Shown piece by piece: positions 11,219 to 21,800 of a DNA stretch of 35,634 nt. Position 1 is the first letter of the stretch, and each line of letters starts with the position of its first letter. Source of the DNA: Euprymna scolopes (taxonomy: Eukaryota > Mollusca > Cephalopoda > Sepiida > Sepiolidae); contig CM044491.1 of NCBI GenBank assembly GCA_024364805.1, positions 105,335,090 to 105,370,723 of the forward strand. The letters are read 5' to 3'. Under the pieces are notes generated by a model. That model was not told the DNA's origin. It saw only the letters and a list, made by a program, of their open reading frames with translations, and searched no databases. A program made the position numbers and the translations under genes.

Positions 11219-11865
11219 GTTGGTCGGTTTGTGAAAGGTCGCTAAGCATGTTAAGAAGATATTAATTAGCGAGCGTGCTTGTATACGCCAGATACACGTG
11301 TTCGTACGACACCAAATAAAAGAGAACGACAACACTATAAGGAACACATTAAAATGAGATACATTAAAAGGGAGAACGTTCAAGCCGCGTTACAATATAT
11401 GCACATAAGATGTTTTATTTAACTTGAAATGTGTACAGACATTAAGAGTGTGCTTTCTGTACGTGCGTGTATGTGTGTGTGTGCGTGGTGTACACGTGTA
11501 AGCATGTCTTTTAATTTGTAATGCTTGTGACATGTTCGTTGCGTATGTATGTTCATTATGTATCTGTGTCTAGTGTTCACAAGTCTTCGTTAGTATTTAC
11601 ATTGTGTCGTCTTACTTTACAACGTGAGTGTTCGTTTTATCTAAAACGGAAAAGTACGTCTGTTTACATGGACGGCTCGGATGAAAAAGTGTAGAGATAA
11701 GTAAAACGGGAGTGGATAGAGAGAAATGCGCAACAGGGAGTAGAGACGCCACCTGTCGGATAAATCGGAAACAACAAAACAATGGCCAGTGCGTATTAAG
11801 TAACGTTTGTGTACATATGTGCGCAAAATACCTATTCGCATATCTGAGAAGCATATGCCCATAAA
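11219..11865 (+). repeat. Direct repeat copy 2 (about 650 bp)
   Basis: Begins TGTTGGTCGG and ends near ATGCCCATAA. It matches copy 1 (9276-9948) throughout with the same landmarks in the same order. It lies about 1.94 kb downstream of copy 1 and about 300 bases before the main 17-bp minisatellite. Confidence 0.75.
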
Positions 11866-14002
11866 TGTTTGGAAAATGGTGAGGAAACAAAGTCCGTATT
11901 GTGTAACTTCGATAGTCATTGATTATTTTAGGGGACAGCTCGATAGTAATTTATTCACATTGGATTTGAAGACAACAATGTAATAGTGAGCGGAGAAGCG
12001 GACTCACGGTATTGTGTTCCATAGACAGACAGTTCAATTGAAGAAACTTTACTCATGGAACTTTCGTTTAGTCTTAGACACACTTAAAGATCGCTGGAAG
12101 TTGTTGGCGGTGGCTGCAGCTTATATGAGTCTGTTTATTATTGTGATCGTTAATTTTTTATTTACGTTGATTCAGTGCGTACGTGAATTATTTTGTGAAC
12201 GTTAATTATTTGTATTCGTTGATTATTTGTTTATGCCAATTATTTGTTTACGTTGATTATTTGTTTAAGTTGATTATTTGTGTATGTTGATTTATTGTGT
12301 CTGTTGATTATTTATGCACGTTGATTATTTATTTACGTTAATTTTTTGTGTATTTTGATTATTCGTTTATATTGATTATTTGTGTGCGTTGATTATTTTG
12401 GTACGTAACCTGCGTGTACGTCTATTATTAGTGAACATCGATTATTTGTGCACGCTGAGTGCATGGGTACGTTGATTATTTGTGTACATTAATTATTTTG
12501 TGCGTTGATTATATGTGTACGTTTATTATTTTTGTACGTTTATTTTGTGTGTGCTGATTATTTGTGCACGTTGAGTATATATGTAAATTAATTATTTTGT
12601 GCGCTGATTATATGTGTACGTTTATTATTTCTGTACGTTTATTTTTTGTGCGCTGATTATTTGTGTACATTGCTTATTTGTGTACGTTGAGTATATGTGT
12701 ACGTTGATTATGTGTGTACGTTGATTAATGGGTGCACGTTGATTATATGTGTATCTCGATTGTAGATGTATGTTAATTATTTGTGTATGTTGATTATTAG
12801 TGTGTGTTGATTATTTGTGTATGTGAATTATTTATTTACGTTGATTATATGTGTATCTTGATTATTTGTGTATGTTGATTCTTTGTGTATGTTGATTATT
12901 TGTGTATGTTAATTATTTGTGTATGTTAATTATTTGTGTATGTTAATTATTTTCGTACGTTGCTTATTTGTGTATGTTGATTATTTATGTACGTTGATTA
13001 TATGTGTATCTTGATTATTTGTGTATGTTGATTCTTTGTGTATGTTGATTATATGTGTACGTTGATTACATGTGTATGTTTATCACTTGTCTATGTTTAT
13101 TATATATGTGCGTCGAGTATATGTGTTTGTTGATTAGTTGTACGTTGATTATACGTGCATGTTGATTATGTGTGTACGCTAGTTGTGTGCGTTAATTTTT
13201 CTGGGAACGCTGATTATTTTTGTACCATGATTTTTTGTGAACTTTCATTATGTTTGTAGATTTATGTTTATGTACGTTGATCATTTGTGTAGTGTAATAA
13301 TATCGATACTTTAATAAATTGTGTACGTTGATTATTTGTGTGCGTTGAATGTTTGTATACGTTTATGTTTTTGTATTTGTTTATTGTCTGTGAATGTTGA
13401 TTATTTTTTCACGTTGATTATTTGTGTAAGTTGATTATGTTTATACGCCGATTATTTTTGCACATTGATTAATTGCAAATGTCGATTATTTGTATGCGTG
13501 ACTAATTTGTATTCTTTGATTATTTTTGCACGATTGTTATTAAAGTTTGTTTTCTATTTGTATTTGTAAGTCATATATGCATGTTAATAAAGTGTGTCTA
13601 TTATTTGATTACGCTGATTATTTGTGTACCTTGATTAGCTGTGTACGTTGAATATGTGTATATGCTAGTTATTTGTATTCGTTAATTATTTTGTATCTTT
13701 ATTATTTTTGTACCAGGATTATTTCCATTCGTTGATTGTTTTTATTTGTTATTATTTGCGTACATATCCGTTGGTTATTTGCGTACATTAACTATACGTA
13801 CGTTGATTATTTGTATGCGACGATTATTTGTAATCGTTGATTATTATTGTATGCTGATTATCTATGTACGTTGATTATTTGTGTGCGTCATTTTTTGTGT
13901 GCGTCGCATATTCGTAATCGTTGAACCCTGCTTTCGTATATTAATTATGTAAGTAGATTATCTGTGTAAGTCGGTTATTTGTGAATGCCGATTATTTTTA
14001 TA

Positions 14003-14303
14003 TGTCGAATATTTGTGTACGTCGAATATTTGTGTACATCGAATATTTGTGTACGTCGAATATTTTTGTACGTCGAATATTTATGTACGTCGAATATTTA
14101 TGTACGTCGAATATTTGTGTACGTCGAATATTTATGTACGTCGAATATTTGTGTGCATCGAATATTTGTGTACGTCGAATATTTGTGTACGTCGAATATT
14201 TGTGTACATCGAACATTTGTGTACATCGAATATTTGTGTACGTCGAATATTTGTGTACATCGAATATTTGTGTACGTCGAATATTTGTGTACGTCGAACC
14301 TTT
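14003..14303 (+). repeat. Homogenised 17-bp subarray (TCGAATATTTGTGTACG)
   Basis: About 17 near-identical units in which the array's usual GATTATT has become GAATATT. Differences are mostly G/T or C/T single changes. The uniformity against decayed flanks points to recent local amplification. The unit has no stop in any forward phase and 17 is not a multiple of 3, so all three forward frames are open with a 17-residue period. That is a property of the repeat and not evidence of a protein. Confidence 0.93.
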
Positions 14304-14764
14304 AAGTTCGTGTATTAATTGTGTACGTCGATTATTTGTGTACGCTGATTGCTTTTGTACGTAGATTATTTGTGGAAAGTGACCCTTTGTTTGGGTAGAT
14401 TAATTGTGTACGTCAATTATTTTTAAATCCTGGTTGCTTCTGTATGTTGTCATTTTATGTCCATTAATTACTTCTGTTGTGGCAGATGCTGATTATTTAT
14501 GTAATTTGTGTACATCTATTTGTGTACCATCAGAATACGTTTCCGCTAATTACTCCGGTAAGATGATAATTTGTGTAGGTTGATTATTTTTGTATATCCA
14601 TTATTTGTGTACATTGTTTATTGGTGTACGTTGATTATTTGTGCAGTTTGATTATTAATGTACATCGATTATTTGTCCCTATTGATTATTAATTACTACT
14701 ATTTTTGTGTACTTAGATTGTTTGTGTACGTTTATTAATTGTGTACATCGTTATTTTGTTGACT

Positions 14765-14870
14765 ATTTACTGATTGTTGATTACGGTAATCATTTGTACA
14801 TATTGATTATTTTGTTGATAATTTACTGATTGTTGATTACGGTAATCATTTGTACATATTGATTATCTGA
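14765..14870 (+). repeat. Two copies of a 45-bp segment with an odd palindrome
   Basis: A segment beginning ATTTACTGATTGTTG and containing the odd palindrome GATTACGGTAATC occurs at 14765 and again at 14821, 56 bases apart, with no differences I can see over about 45 bases. A third copy lies at 16876. Confidence 0.92.
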
Positions 14871-15019
14871 TGGTCATTTGTGTATGGGTATCAACTGTTT
14901 GTGTAGATTACTTGTTTGTTATCATTTTGCATTTTGATTGTTTCTGCTTATTTATTATTAAGATACGTCGATTATTTGTGTACATCGATATTTCTGTACA
15001 TCGATGTATGTAAGAAAAT

Positions 15020-16860
15020 CGATATTTTCGTGTGCATTATTATTTCTGAAAAAATTGATGTATCGTATATACTTAAATTTGACGCCCGGGTGATTTAAGT
15101 TTTTTTTTTTATTATTAAAAAACACTCGTGTCTGGACTGAGACAAATGATTCAGATCAGTCTAGTCTCACACAGGACAATTCCATCCATTCAGTCGCTTA
15201 TTAATCGAATCCATTTGAAATGTAAAACCATTGGCTAATGAGGCGATAAACGAGGATTCAATTGCCGATCTAATCATACAAAAATATCCAAAATGATACT
15301 TTATACCTGCTTCCATTAAACCTCATAATTAAAATGTCAGTAGCAAGGATAATTAATGTAACCTCGGTAGAGGTGTTGCATCTATCCATATGCTTCTTTG
15401 TATTATCGAGTAAAAATCGAGCCTTAGAGCCACCACACATTATGATGATCTTTTTAGCTTTACTTTAACAGGCGAATGTTTAGCCAAATTGTGTCATTCA
15501 TTTCTATTCGTCGGGAACTTACTTCTGCTTGACCGGTTCTTTTTTTCTTAAATTAAAATTTCCTCGCAAAGATAAGTGTTTAAAAGTCGATTATAACATT
15601 GAAATATTATATGAGAAACGGGACTTCCCTACATATTAAAAGACGATATTTATTGGTTCTTCTCTCAATGGAAATAAATCGATAAACACAGTTTCTCGTT
15701 TTTTGGGTTTTTTTTACCATTTTTATCGTCATCGACATTTTATCGACGCGAAAATAAATCTTTTGAATATCAAGTGGCCTATTCTGAAGACAGCGTTTCA
15801 TTTGATCTGAATTAAATTTCTATGCAGCCAGACTTGCTATAAAATAAAATTAATACCGAATCCATAGAAAGATGTTTATTTTAGTGTCGAGGTTGTATTT
15901 ATGGAATTTCAACTACCGAAAAAGTTTGGTCCCGGTCACGACACGAAACGGAATCGTACATCATGTGAAATGTGCTCTTCCCAACCAAACTCCACCGTCC
16001 CGAAATCAATATTTTGCATTCTATCTCTTTCTGCCTATACTTCTTTGCCTCTTCAAATACGACAGCTCTCTTTACGCTATTTATGTTCTGCATTCTTGTG
16101 TATGGCACAATAATAAACCCGACTGTGAAATCTTAATATTTTCCACCTCTTAGTTGTCCGTACTACCGGAGTATTGTAGCTTTCAATTGTAATATATTTT
16201 ATGTTTGCAACTATAAGTTATATAATCTGTTATATAAAGACTTCTGACACAATGATTAAGTTTATTTTAAGCTGTTTGTTTCTCATCTCCTTCGCCACCA
16301 TTCGTGTTCTGTTGGTTTGATATTTACCCAAGGCGTCGATTCGTACCATGATGTTTATTTCCATAGACTTTACATTCTCCTTCTTATACCCAGGAAGTGG
16401 TGCTTGCGCGTGACATTTTTCTGGCAGAAGGTGCGCAATCTCTAACCACGCCTCTCCTAAGTTGACATTGTGATATATCAGTGGCAAGTGACGACTGAAA
16501 ACAAATGGCGAAATAAATGGGGAGCACATATAGCGCCTAAAAATCTCAAATGATCACCCATTTGGTACTAACCAGGCTCTACATTGTTTAATTTCTGTGA
16601 TATGATGGGAACCGGTGTGTCATTGCGATTATGCCGTATTTGCTCTACACAAGTTATCAGACAGAAAAGTGATTGCCTATTCAACTCCATATCCAATTAT
16701 ATAGCATGCATGTCAGTAGCTTTGCGGAAATAATCCAACTATTGGTTAAAATTGAACTACTTCAGCATAAATATCTAACAAATATGTATTGGTATAAAAC
16801 ATTTATGTGATGTAAAATAATTAGTCATATTCGACCAAATTTGGCATAGAGTCTATTGCG
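15020..16860. other. Unassigned sequence between the minisatellite and the palindrome region
   Basis: No gene is recognised. Open frames on both strands at 15872-16153 and 16230-16529 overlap or lack any domain, start context or splice sites, so I do not call them. Base composition rises slightly at 15900-16130 and 16320-16540, which may mark old dispersed repeats. Confidence 0.35.
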
Positions 16861-16875
16861 CATGCTTTCTTGAGT

Positions 16876-16925
16876 ATTTACTGATTGTTGATTACGGTAA
16901 TCATTTGTACATATTGATTATCTGA
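16876..16925 (+). repeat. Dispersed third copy of the array-end segment
   Basis: This stretch matches the copy at 14821-14870 over about 50 bases, through TTGATTATCTGA, with no difference seen. It sits 2.05 kb away in unrelated sequence. Confidence 0.9.
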
Positions 16926-16986
16926 ATAAAGACGAGCGAATTATCTCTCGTTGAAAGCACAATATTTTTGAAAAAAACAAGCAAAT

Positions 16987-17096
16987 GTATAAAATAAAAT
17001 ACGCATCAAGTGCGCTTGAAAACCAACTCACAACGTAATATCAGAAAAATAAACAAATATTTCACTTGTTTCAAATTTATAACATGAATATATTTC
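16987..17096 (+). repeat. Single diverged copy of the palindrome arm unit
   Basis: From ATAAAATAAAATACGC to ATATATTTCGG this matches the left arm of the palindrome at 17261-17558 in direct orientation. Shared blocks include TGCGCTTGAAA, ACGTAATAT and AATAAACAAATATTT. Confidence 0.8.
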
Positions 17097-17260
17097 GGAG
17101 CTAAACTGCATTATCAGTATATTGTTTTCTTTCCTTTTTTCTTTTTCTTCCTTGCCATGTTGTAAAGTTGGAGAAAGAAAAGTCTGTTTGTAAAAAGCCG
17201 CGCGTTGTATCTCAGGGGTTGTATTTTGAAATGTTAGAACTGTGCGCAGGCAACGCGAGA

Positions 17261-17558
17261 ATAACGTCAAGGGTGTGAGTTCCATATAGAAACGTTGATT
17301 TAATTTGAATAAAATAAAATACGCACCAATTGCGCTTAAAAGCCAAATCATAACGTAATATTAAGAAAATAAACAAATATTTTACTTGTTTGAAATTTTT
17401 ATGCCGAAATATATTTGTTATGAATTTCAAACAAGTAAAATATTTGTTTATATTTCTAATATTACGTTGTGATTTGGCTTTCAAGCGCAGTTGATGTGTA
17501 TTTTATTTTATTCAAATTAAATAAACGTCTCTATATAAACTCACACTCTTGACGTTAT
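17261..17558. repeat. Fold-back (palindromic) repeat of about 298 bp
   Basis: The left arm starts ATAACGTCAAGGGTGTGAG at 17261. The right arm ends with its inverted partner CTCACACTCTTGACGTTAT at 17558, and matching continues inward to a centre near 17409. Arms of about 145 bases differ by scattered substitutions and small indels. There is almost no spacer, so a transcript would fold into one long hairpin. No transposase frame is present. Confidence 0.88.
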
Positions 17559-17710
17559 GCTTATGTATATTTGTTGCGTTTTGGCTGTTACTTTTTGAGC
17601 ACGTAATTAAAACATATTCACATCTTTAAATTAAATAAATAAAAAGAACACAACGCTTTCGCTGTGTATGAATTAAAAGAAAGCCAAACCAATCAATAAT
17701 AACAATAATA

Positions 17711-17918
17711 CAGGGTGACCCCAAAAAACAAAAGCTAAATAGAGACCATCTAGAACATATGCTGTTAACGGAGAAAAAAAAGGCCAAAGACCGTAGTGTT
17801 TTGATGTGATGGTTTTACTATAATAAACTAGTTATGACCAAAGTTTCATTTTATTTGAACAAAACACTAAGAAACGGGGCTTAATTAGAATTGGGGCCCG
17901 TTTTTTGGAGTCATCCTG
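17711..17918. mobile_element. Tc1/mariner-type MITE, 208 bp, with TA duplications
   Basis: The left terminus CAGGGTGACCCCAAAAAAC and the right terminus GTTTTTTGGAGTCATCCTG are inverted repeats with a few mismatches. TA dinucleotides flank both ends (17709-17710 and 17919-17920), the target duplication expected for the IS630-Tc1-mariner superfamily. The 208-base body has no coding capacity, so it is non-autonomous. Termini and TA sites are seen; the superfamily is inferred from them. Confidence 0.88.
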
Positions 17919-17924
17919 TATTAG

Positions 17925-19200
17925 AAAATTCTCCTCATCTTTTTCTTAGCTATGTTTTAATAAACTCCTAAGGGACAGTGTGTGTCTATATTTGAATATG
18001 AAGAAATAATTATATTTGTTTAATATTATCAACAGATATTTATAATACAAAACATCTCTCTATAAAACTAAGTTGTGATACATGCAGATTCACATTAATT
18101 GCTTATGACGAAATCACTTTAACTATTACAAATGTTGATTATTCCCATTCTTAATTTATTTCGGAGTAAAGGTTTTTTTTCTAAATATATCAAAGTTTAT
18201 TTAATCTATTTTAATGCCAATTCTAAGCATGAAGAGCATATGTCAATGCGTTTCTAGTAACTTAGTTCAATGCTAGCGAAATGTGTTTGCTTTTCAGACG
18301 TTGTAGGAACATTTCACAAGATGCATGTTATTGCATCGGATGATTGATAGGGAAATCTGCACGAAAATCTAAACGTTTCTTAATGATTCGTGACAATTTG
18401 CTATCATCCACCCAATGTGTAAATCGTAATATATCGGGATCTGTGCCATACTTTGGGTTGTTTTGTGATGCAATTTTACTTCTAAGTAAAATTTCTAATA
18501 AGAAATTAATTATACTTTATCCGTTTTATCTGAGATTTAAATAAGTTTGTGATTATACAAAAACGGCAAAAGAATCTTGCTTCATCTGTCACTAATTCGC
18601 TACTTGTATCTTATTAAATTAATCACCTGTTCCATTGTATCACATAAGACCCTTTTCGGTGTAAGCAAAGTATTTTGATACTAAATCTGACCTTTATTTC
18701 TCTAGATTAGGCACTGTTTTCTTGTATTATAAATGATGTTTTAATATTGTTCGTCATGAATATAAAAACACATAATTTTCAGTTTAATCAACATTTGTCG
18801 TCTTTAGCTTCTTGTCTTGAATGACATCTTCCTTATTCCAATAGTATTCTACCAACATGCGAGGGTTCCAGTTCCTTTTAATACATTTCCCCATCAAAGA
18901 AATATCCTGATGAAAGCTATCACCATGTTAATCACTTACATCACTATGATTCTCTACAAAATTCTCGAAAGTGACAATTTTGCAAAGTACTCTTCCTAAT
19001 TCGACAAACAGAAAGCAATAAAAAAAATAGTCCAGGCCAATGTGCATGTTCCGTATTTTTTTTAGTATTTTACAAGGATATCAAAAATACAAAAACATTC
19101 GATTTATTCCAAGAAGTCGCTATTAACTAACTTTCACACGAGATCAAGTAGTTTTTTTTTCTCTTAATCAAGACTTAAAATGTGTTGGATTACGTCATGA
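17925..19200. other. A+T-rich sequence without recognisable gene
   Basis: Nothing recognised. The short open frames here have no domain and biased composition. Confidence 0.35.
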
Positions 19201-19205
19201 CTAGG

Positions 19206-19376
19206 ACTGTGACAACAGCATATTCTTTTCATTCTTCTGACCTTCGAGTATACATTCAATAGAGTTAGATACAGGTAATCAACCTAGAACCACATCAATC
19301 TACATAAAAAACATATAATATATTAATGCATATATACACAAGAGTCAAAACAATGAAAAGAATACTCTATTGTTAC
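19206..19376 (+). repeat. Direct repeat pair B, copy 1 (about 170 bp)
   Basis: Starts near GACTGTGACAACAGCATATTC and ends near ATTGTTAC. The same order of motifs, including AATCAAC, AGAACCA, AAAACATATAA, AGAGTCAAA and CAATGAAAAGA, recurs at 20251-20417. Confidence 0.82.
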
Positions 19377-19379
19377 AGA

Positions 19380-20245
19380 GCAGTTATGACGAATATGGGG
19401 TAATCTGAGGTGTGTTACTATAAAGAGCTATCATACAAGAAATGTCTTCTATAACGAAAACGGTCAGTTAGTGTATTGTATATCATTGTGAATGACTATT
19501 AAAAATGAAAAATATAAATACATATAATGTGCATATAGTTGGCAGATAAAAATATTTTAATGTCGAAGGAAGGTATACCGTTATTTCTTTTAGTAGACCC
19601 TCAGGGTAAATGCCGTCATTATTAAATGTAATAAGACGTATATCATATTATGCCACATTACCGTAAGATACATAAACGCAACAAAAAATATTGCTTCGAT
19701 AACACAGTGTATAATAAAGATTACACCTCTGAAGTTATGGACAGAAAAAAACTATTTAGTATTTTTAAATTCATAACAGAGCGATACATTTTTTTTTCAA
19801 TTCGCTTTAAACTTTGCAAAATGAAACGTATATATATATATTTTTTAAATCTTCCAGTGTCCATAAACTGTAGATCCCTTTTAAAAATTCGCGACTGGAC
19901 AGATCGCTAAATATGTAAGTTCAATAAAAATGCTTCATGAAAATATTCTTTCTATCACGATTATATCACTAAATAATAAGTTTTACTAAGTACTAATTTT
20001 GGAGATATATCCCATTCACATAGTTTCGAAACTATAAAGTGTATCCACATCTTTGAAATTCCGTTCTAAATTTGAAATCTTATGAAAATCCAATATAAAA
20101 CAGTTTAGTGGACAATTTAATACTCAACATAAACACGTTTTTTTTTTCATCCTCTCTAACATTTTAGAGGCAGTGTCAAGGGTGGGTTTTGATGAAAGTA
20201 TTTTATGAACAGAACTGGATTCGAATTTAGCATACACAGGTTATC
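19380..20245. other. Spacer between direct repeats of pair B
   Basis: About 870 bases, A+T-rich. A frame at 19650-19910 on the plus strand has no recognisable domain. Nothing else is seen. Confidence 0.35.
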
Positions 20246-20250
20246 AGTAG

Positions 20251-20417
20251 GGATGTGACAACAGCATATTCTTTACATTTTTTTACTTTCAAGTATATAT
20301 CCAACACAGTTAGACTCAGCTAATCAACCGAGAACCATATCAGTTTATATAAAACATATAAGATATAAACGGATACATACTCAAGAGTCAAACCAATGAA
20401 AAGAGTATTGTTGTCAC
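20251..20417 (+). repeat. Direct repeat pair B, copy 2
   Basis: Diverged second copy of the 19206-19376 segment, in the same orientation, about 1.05 kb downstream. Confidence 0.82.
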
Positions 20418-20419
20418 CG

Positions 20420-21795
20420 ACTTATTAATCAGTCTCTGCCGTTAACCACTTGGGCATCGTCATATCTGCTCTGCTACAAAAGAGATAAAAGTTCTTTACG
20501 ACAACCAGTATGATGTTGGTGATCATTCCGTGCCGAATGTCAAAATCATGGGTATAAACGCAAGTAGTGTTGAGATCATTATTTAATAGGTTTTTTTGCG
20601 TATGGAGTATTTTCCCGTAGCAACCATTTGTTTGAGGTCAACTCTAATACGGAGTTGAGTTCCTGTCGGGCTGCAATCTATAGACTAAATAAAATTGGTG
20701 CTGGTCCAACATTAAACATCGGGTAAGAGTATAGCTTCTATCTCACCAGACTGTGCTATAATTTTACATTTACATTATCATTTAACAGTACTTTTTTTGT
20801 TCAGTTTTGAATATTTCTAATCGATATGCTTAAGATTTATCTGGCTATGGTCCAAACTATATTGAACTGTAACATCTAGATATGAAATATTTGTGTAATT
20901 TGTAGTCAGCCTTTAGTTCTTACTACACCAAGGTGGATTCTGACAGAAGTGGTACAACCTTCATGTGACTCATTTTCGTGTGAAATAGTAACTATTTTTT
21001 ATAGACTCCTTTTTACAAAGGAATTTATCTAGAAAACCTGGCAAGGTAAAATTGATGAACGATTTCAGAAGAGCATGACCCACACGCTTTTGGCATGTTG
21101 TAAATCGTAGCAGCCAATAAAATATCAAATTCATATAAGTTACTAATCTAAAGAATAGCAAGACAGACAAACACATGGACACACAGACGTTCCTCTTTGT
21201 GATATACGTGACTCATCATGACTAGAATGTTTTTAATCAAAACTATCGATATGCTAAACTACACTCAAGAGTATTCGATCCAATTTACAAATTGAAAACT
21301 GGTCACTCATATTGGCTCGGAGATCAATTATCATTTTAAGCGGCGAAAAAAATTTCCCGATAAAAATACGCTAGCTTTCGTAAATAAATTACACGTACTC
21401 GATTGGCCCATGAAAATGTCACCATTTATTAAGGGAGATAATTTGTAGTTTATGACATTTTGTAATGATATGTTTTCATAATTTGGAGTTTTTAGATGAA
21501 AATATATTGAGTAAGTGGTCTCTTCGTAGCAATATTCGATTGGCTGCATAAGAACGATTTTCAAAGCGCCAAGTCCTATATATGGTTGAATTTAGAAGTA
21601 TGCAAAATTTAATATGGATTTAAATATTAGAGTTAACGCTACATGTCAGAATATAACATCAGTTCTAAATAAGATATGATGAAGAAGAAAAATATATTCC
21701 TCATTAATACGTGAGTTTATAGAATTTGGTCTACCTTTTTCATACGTTAGGTTTTTCTTTCAGTCACCACTTGGCGGAGTGAATTATTAGAATTT
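20420..21795. other. Unassigned sequence with a weak promoter-like patch
   Basis: No gene recognised. At 21401 and 21538 there are inverted CCAAT boxes (GATTGG), and a TATA-like CCTATATATGG lies at 21575-21585, followed by no recognisable exon. The overlapping minus-strand frame at 21331-21564 has no known domain. Confidence 0.3.
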
Positions 21796-21800
21796 TACGT

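Larger units (their letters stand above)
9276..11865 (+). mobile_element. Candidate old non-autonomous LTR-type element (two flanking repeats, about 1.27 kb between)
   Basis: Two diverged direct repeats starting TGTT enclose about 1.27 kb without any recognisable gag, protease or polymerase. Each repeat carries an AATAAAAG about 100 bases from its start. I could not recognise a primer-binding site, polypurine tract or target-site duplication, so a simple ancient segmental duplication is equally possible. If it is an element, it is an old fossil with no coding capacity. Confidence 0.3.
12178..15010 (+). repeat. Large degenerate 17-bp minisatellite with higher-order structure
   Basis: About 2.8 kb is built on the 17-base unit TTGATTATTTGTGTACG, roughly 165 unit lengths. 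Variants include ATATGTGTACG, TTAATTATT, TGATTCTTTG and TTTATTATT. Higher-order copying is visible: a block starting TTGATTATAT at 12841 recurs at 12994 with its variant order kept, a spacing of 153 = 9 x 17. An earlier related start at 12739 lies 102 = 6 x 17 upstream. Units are most regular at 12.2-13.1 kb and 14.0-14.3 kb and most decayed at 13.5-13.9 kb and after 14.4 kb. Confidence 0.95.

Noticed and set aside
9688-11919. Minus-strand frames in both direct repeats (around 9688-10011 and 11612-11919)
   Set aside because: The paired frames share only part of their sequence, with changes that look neutral and no domain. Similarity follows from the DNA repeat itself.
13981-14364. Long overlapping open frames rich in CTSNICVRRIF-type repeats
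   Set aside because: They follow directly from a 17-bp tandem unit lacking stops in every phase. There is no start context, splice signal or non-repeat part.
15872-16153. Plus-strand frame of 93 codons with hydrophobic stretches
   Set aside because: It overlaps other open frames on both strands in the same GC-richer patch, lacks a known domain, and has no start or splice support.
16230-16529. Minus-strand frame of 99 codons
   Set aside because: No recognisable domain. The sequence looks like non-coding DNA with mildly raised G+C, where open frames of this size arise by chance.
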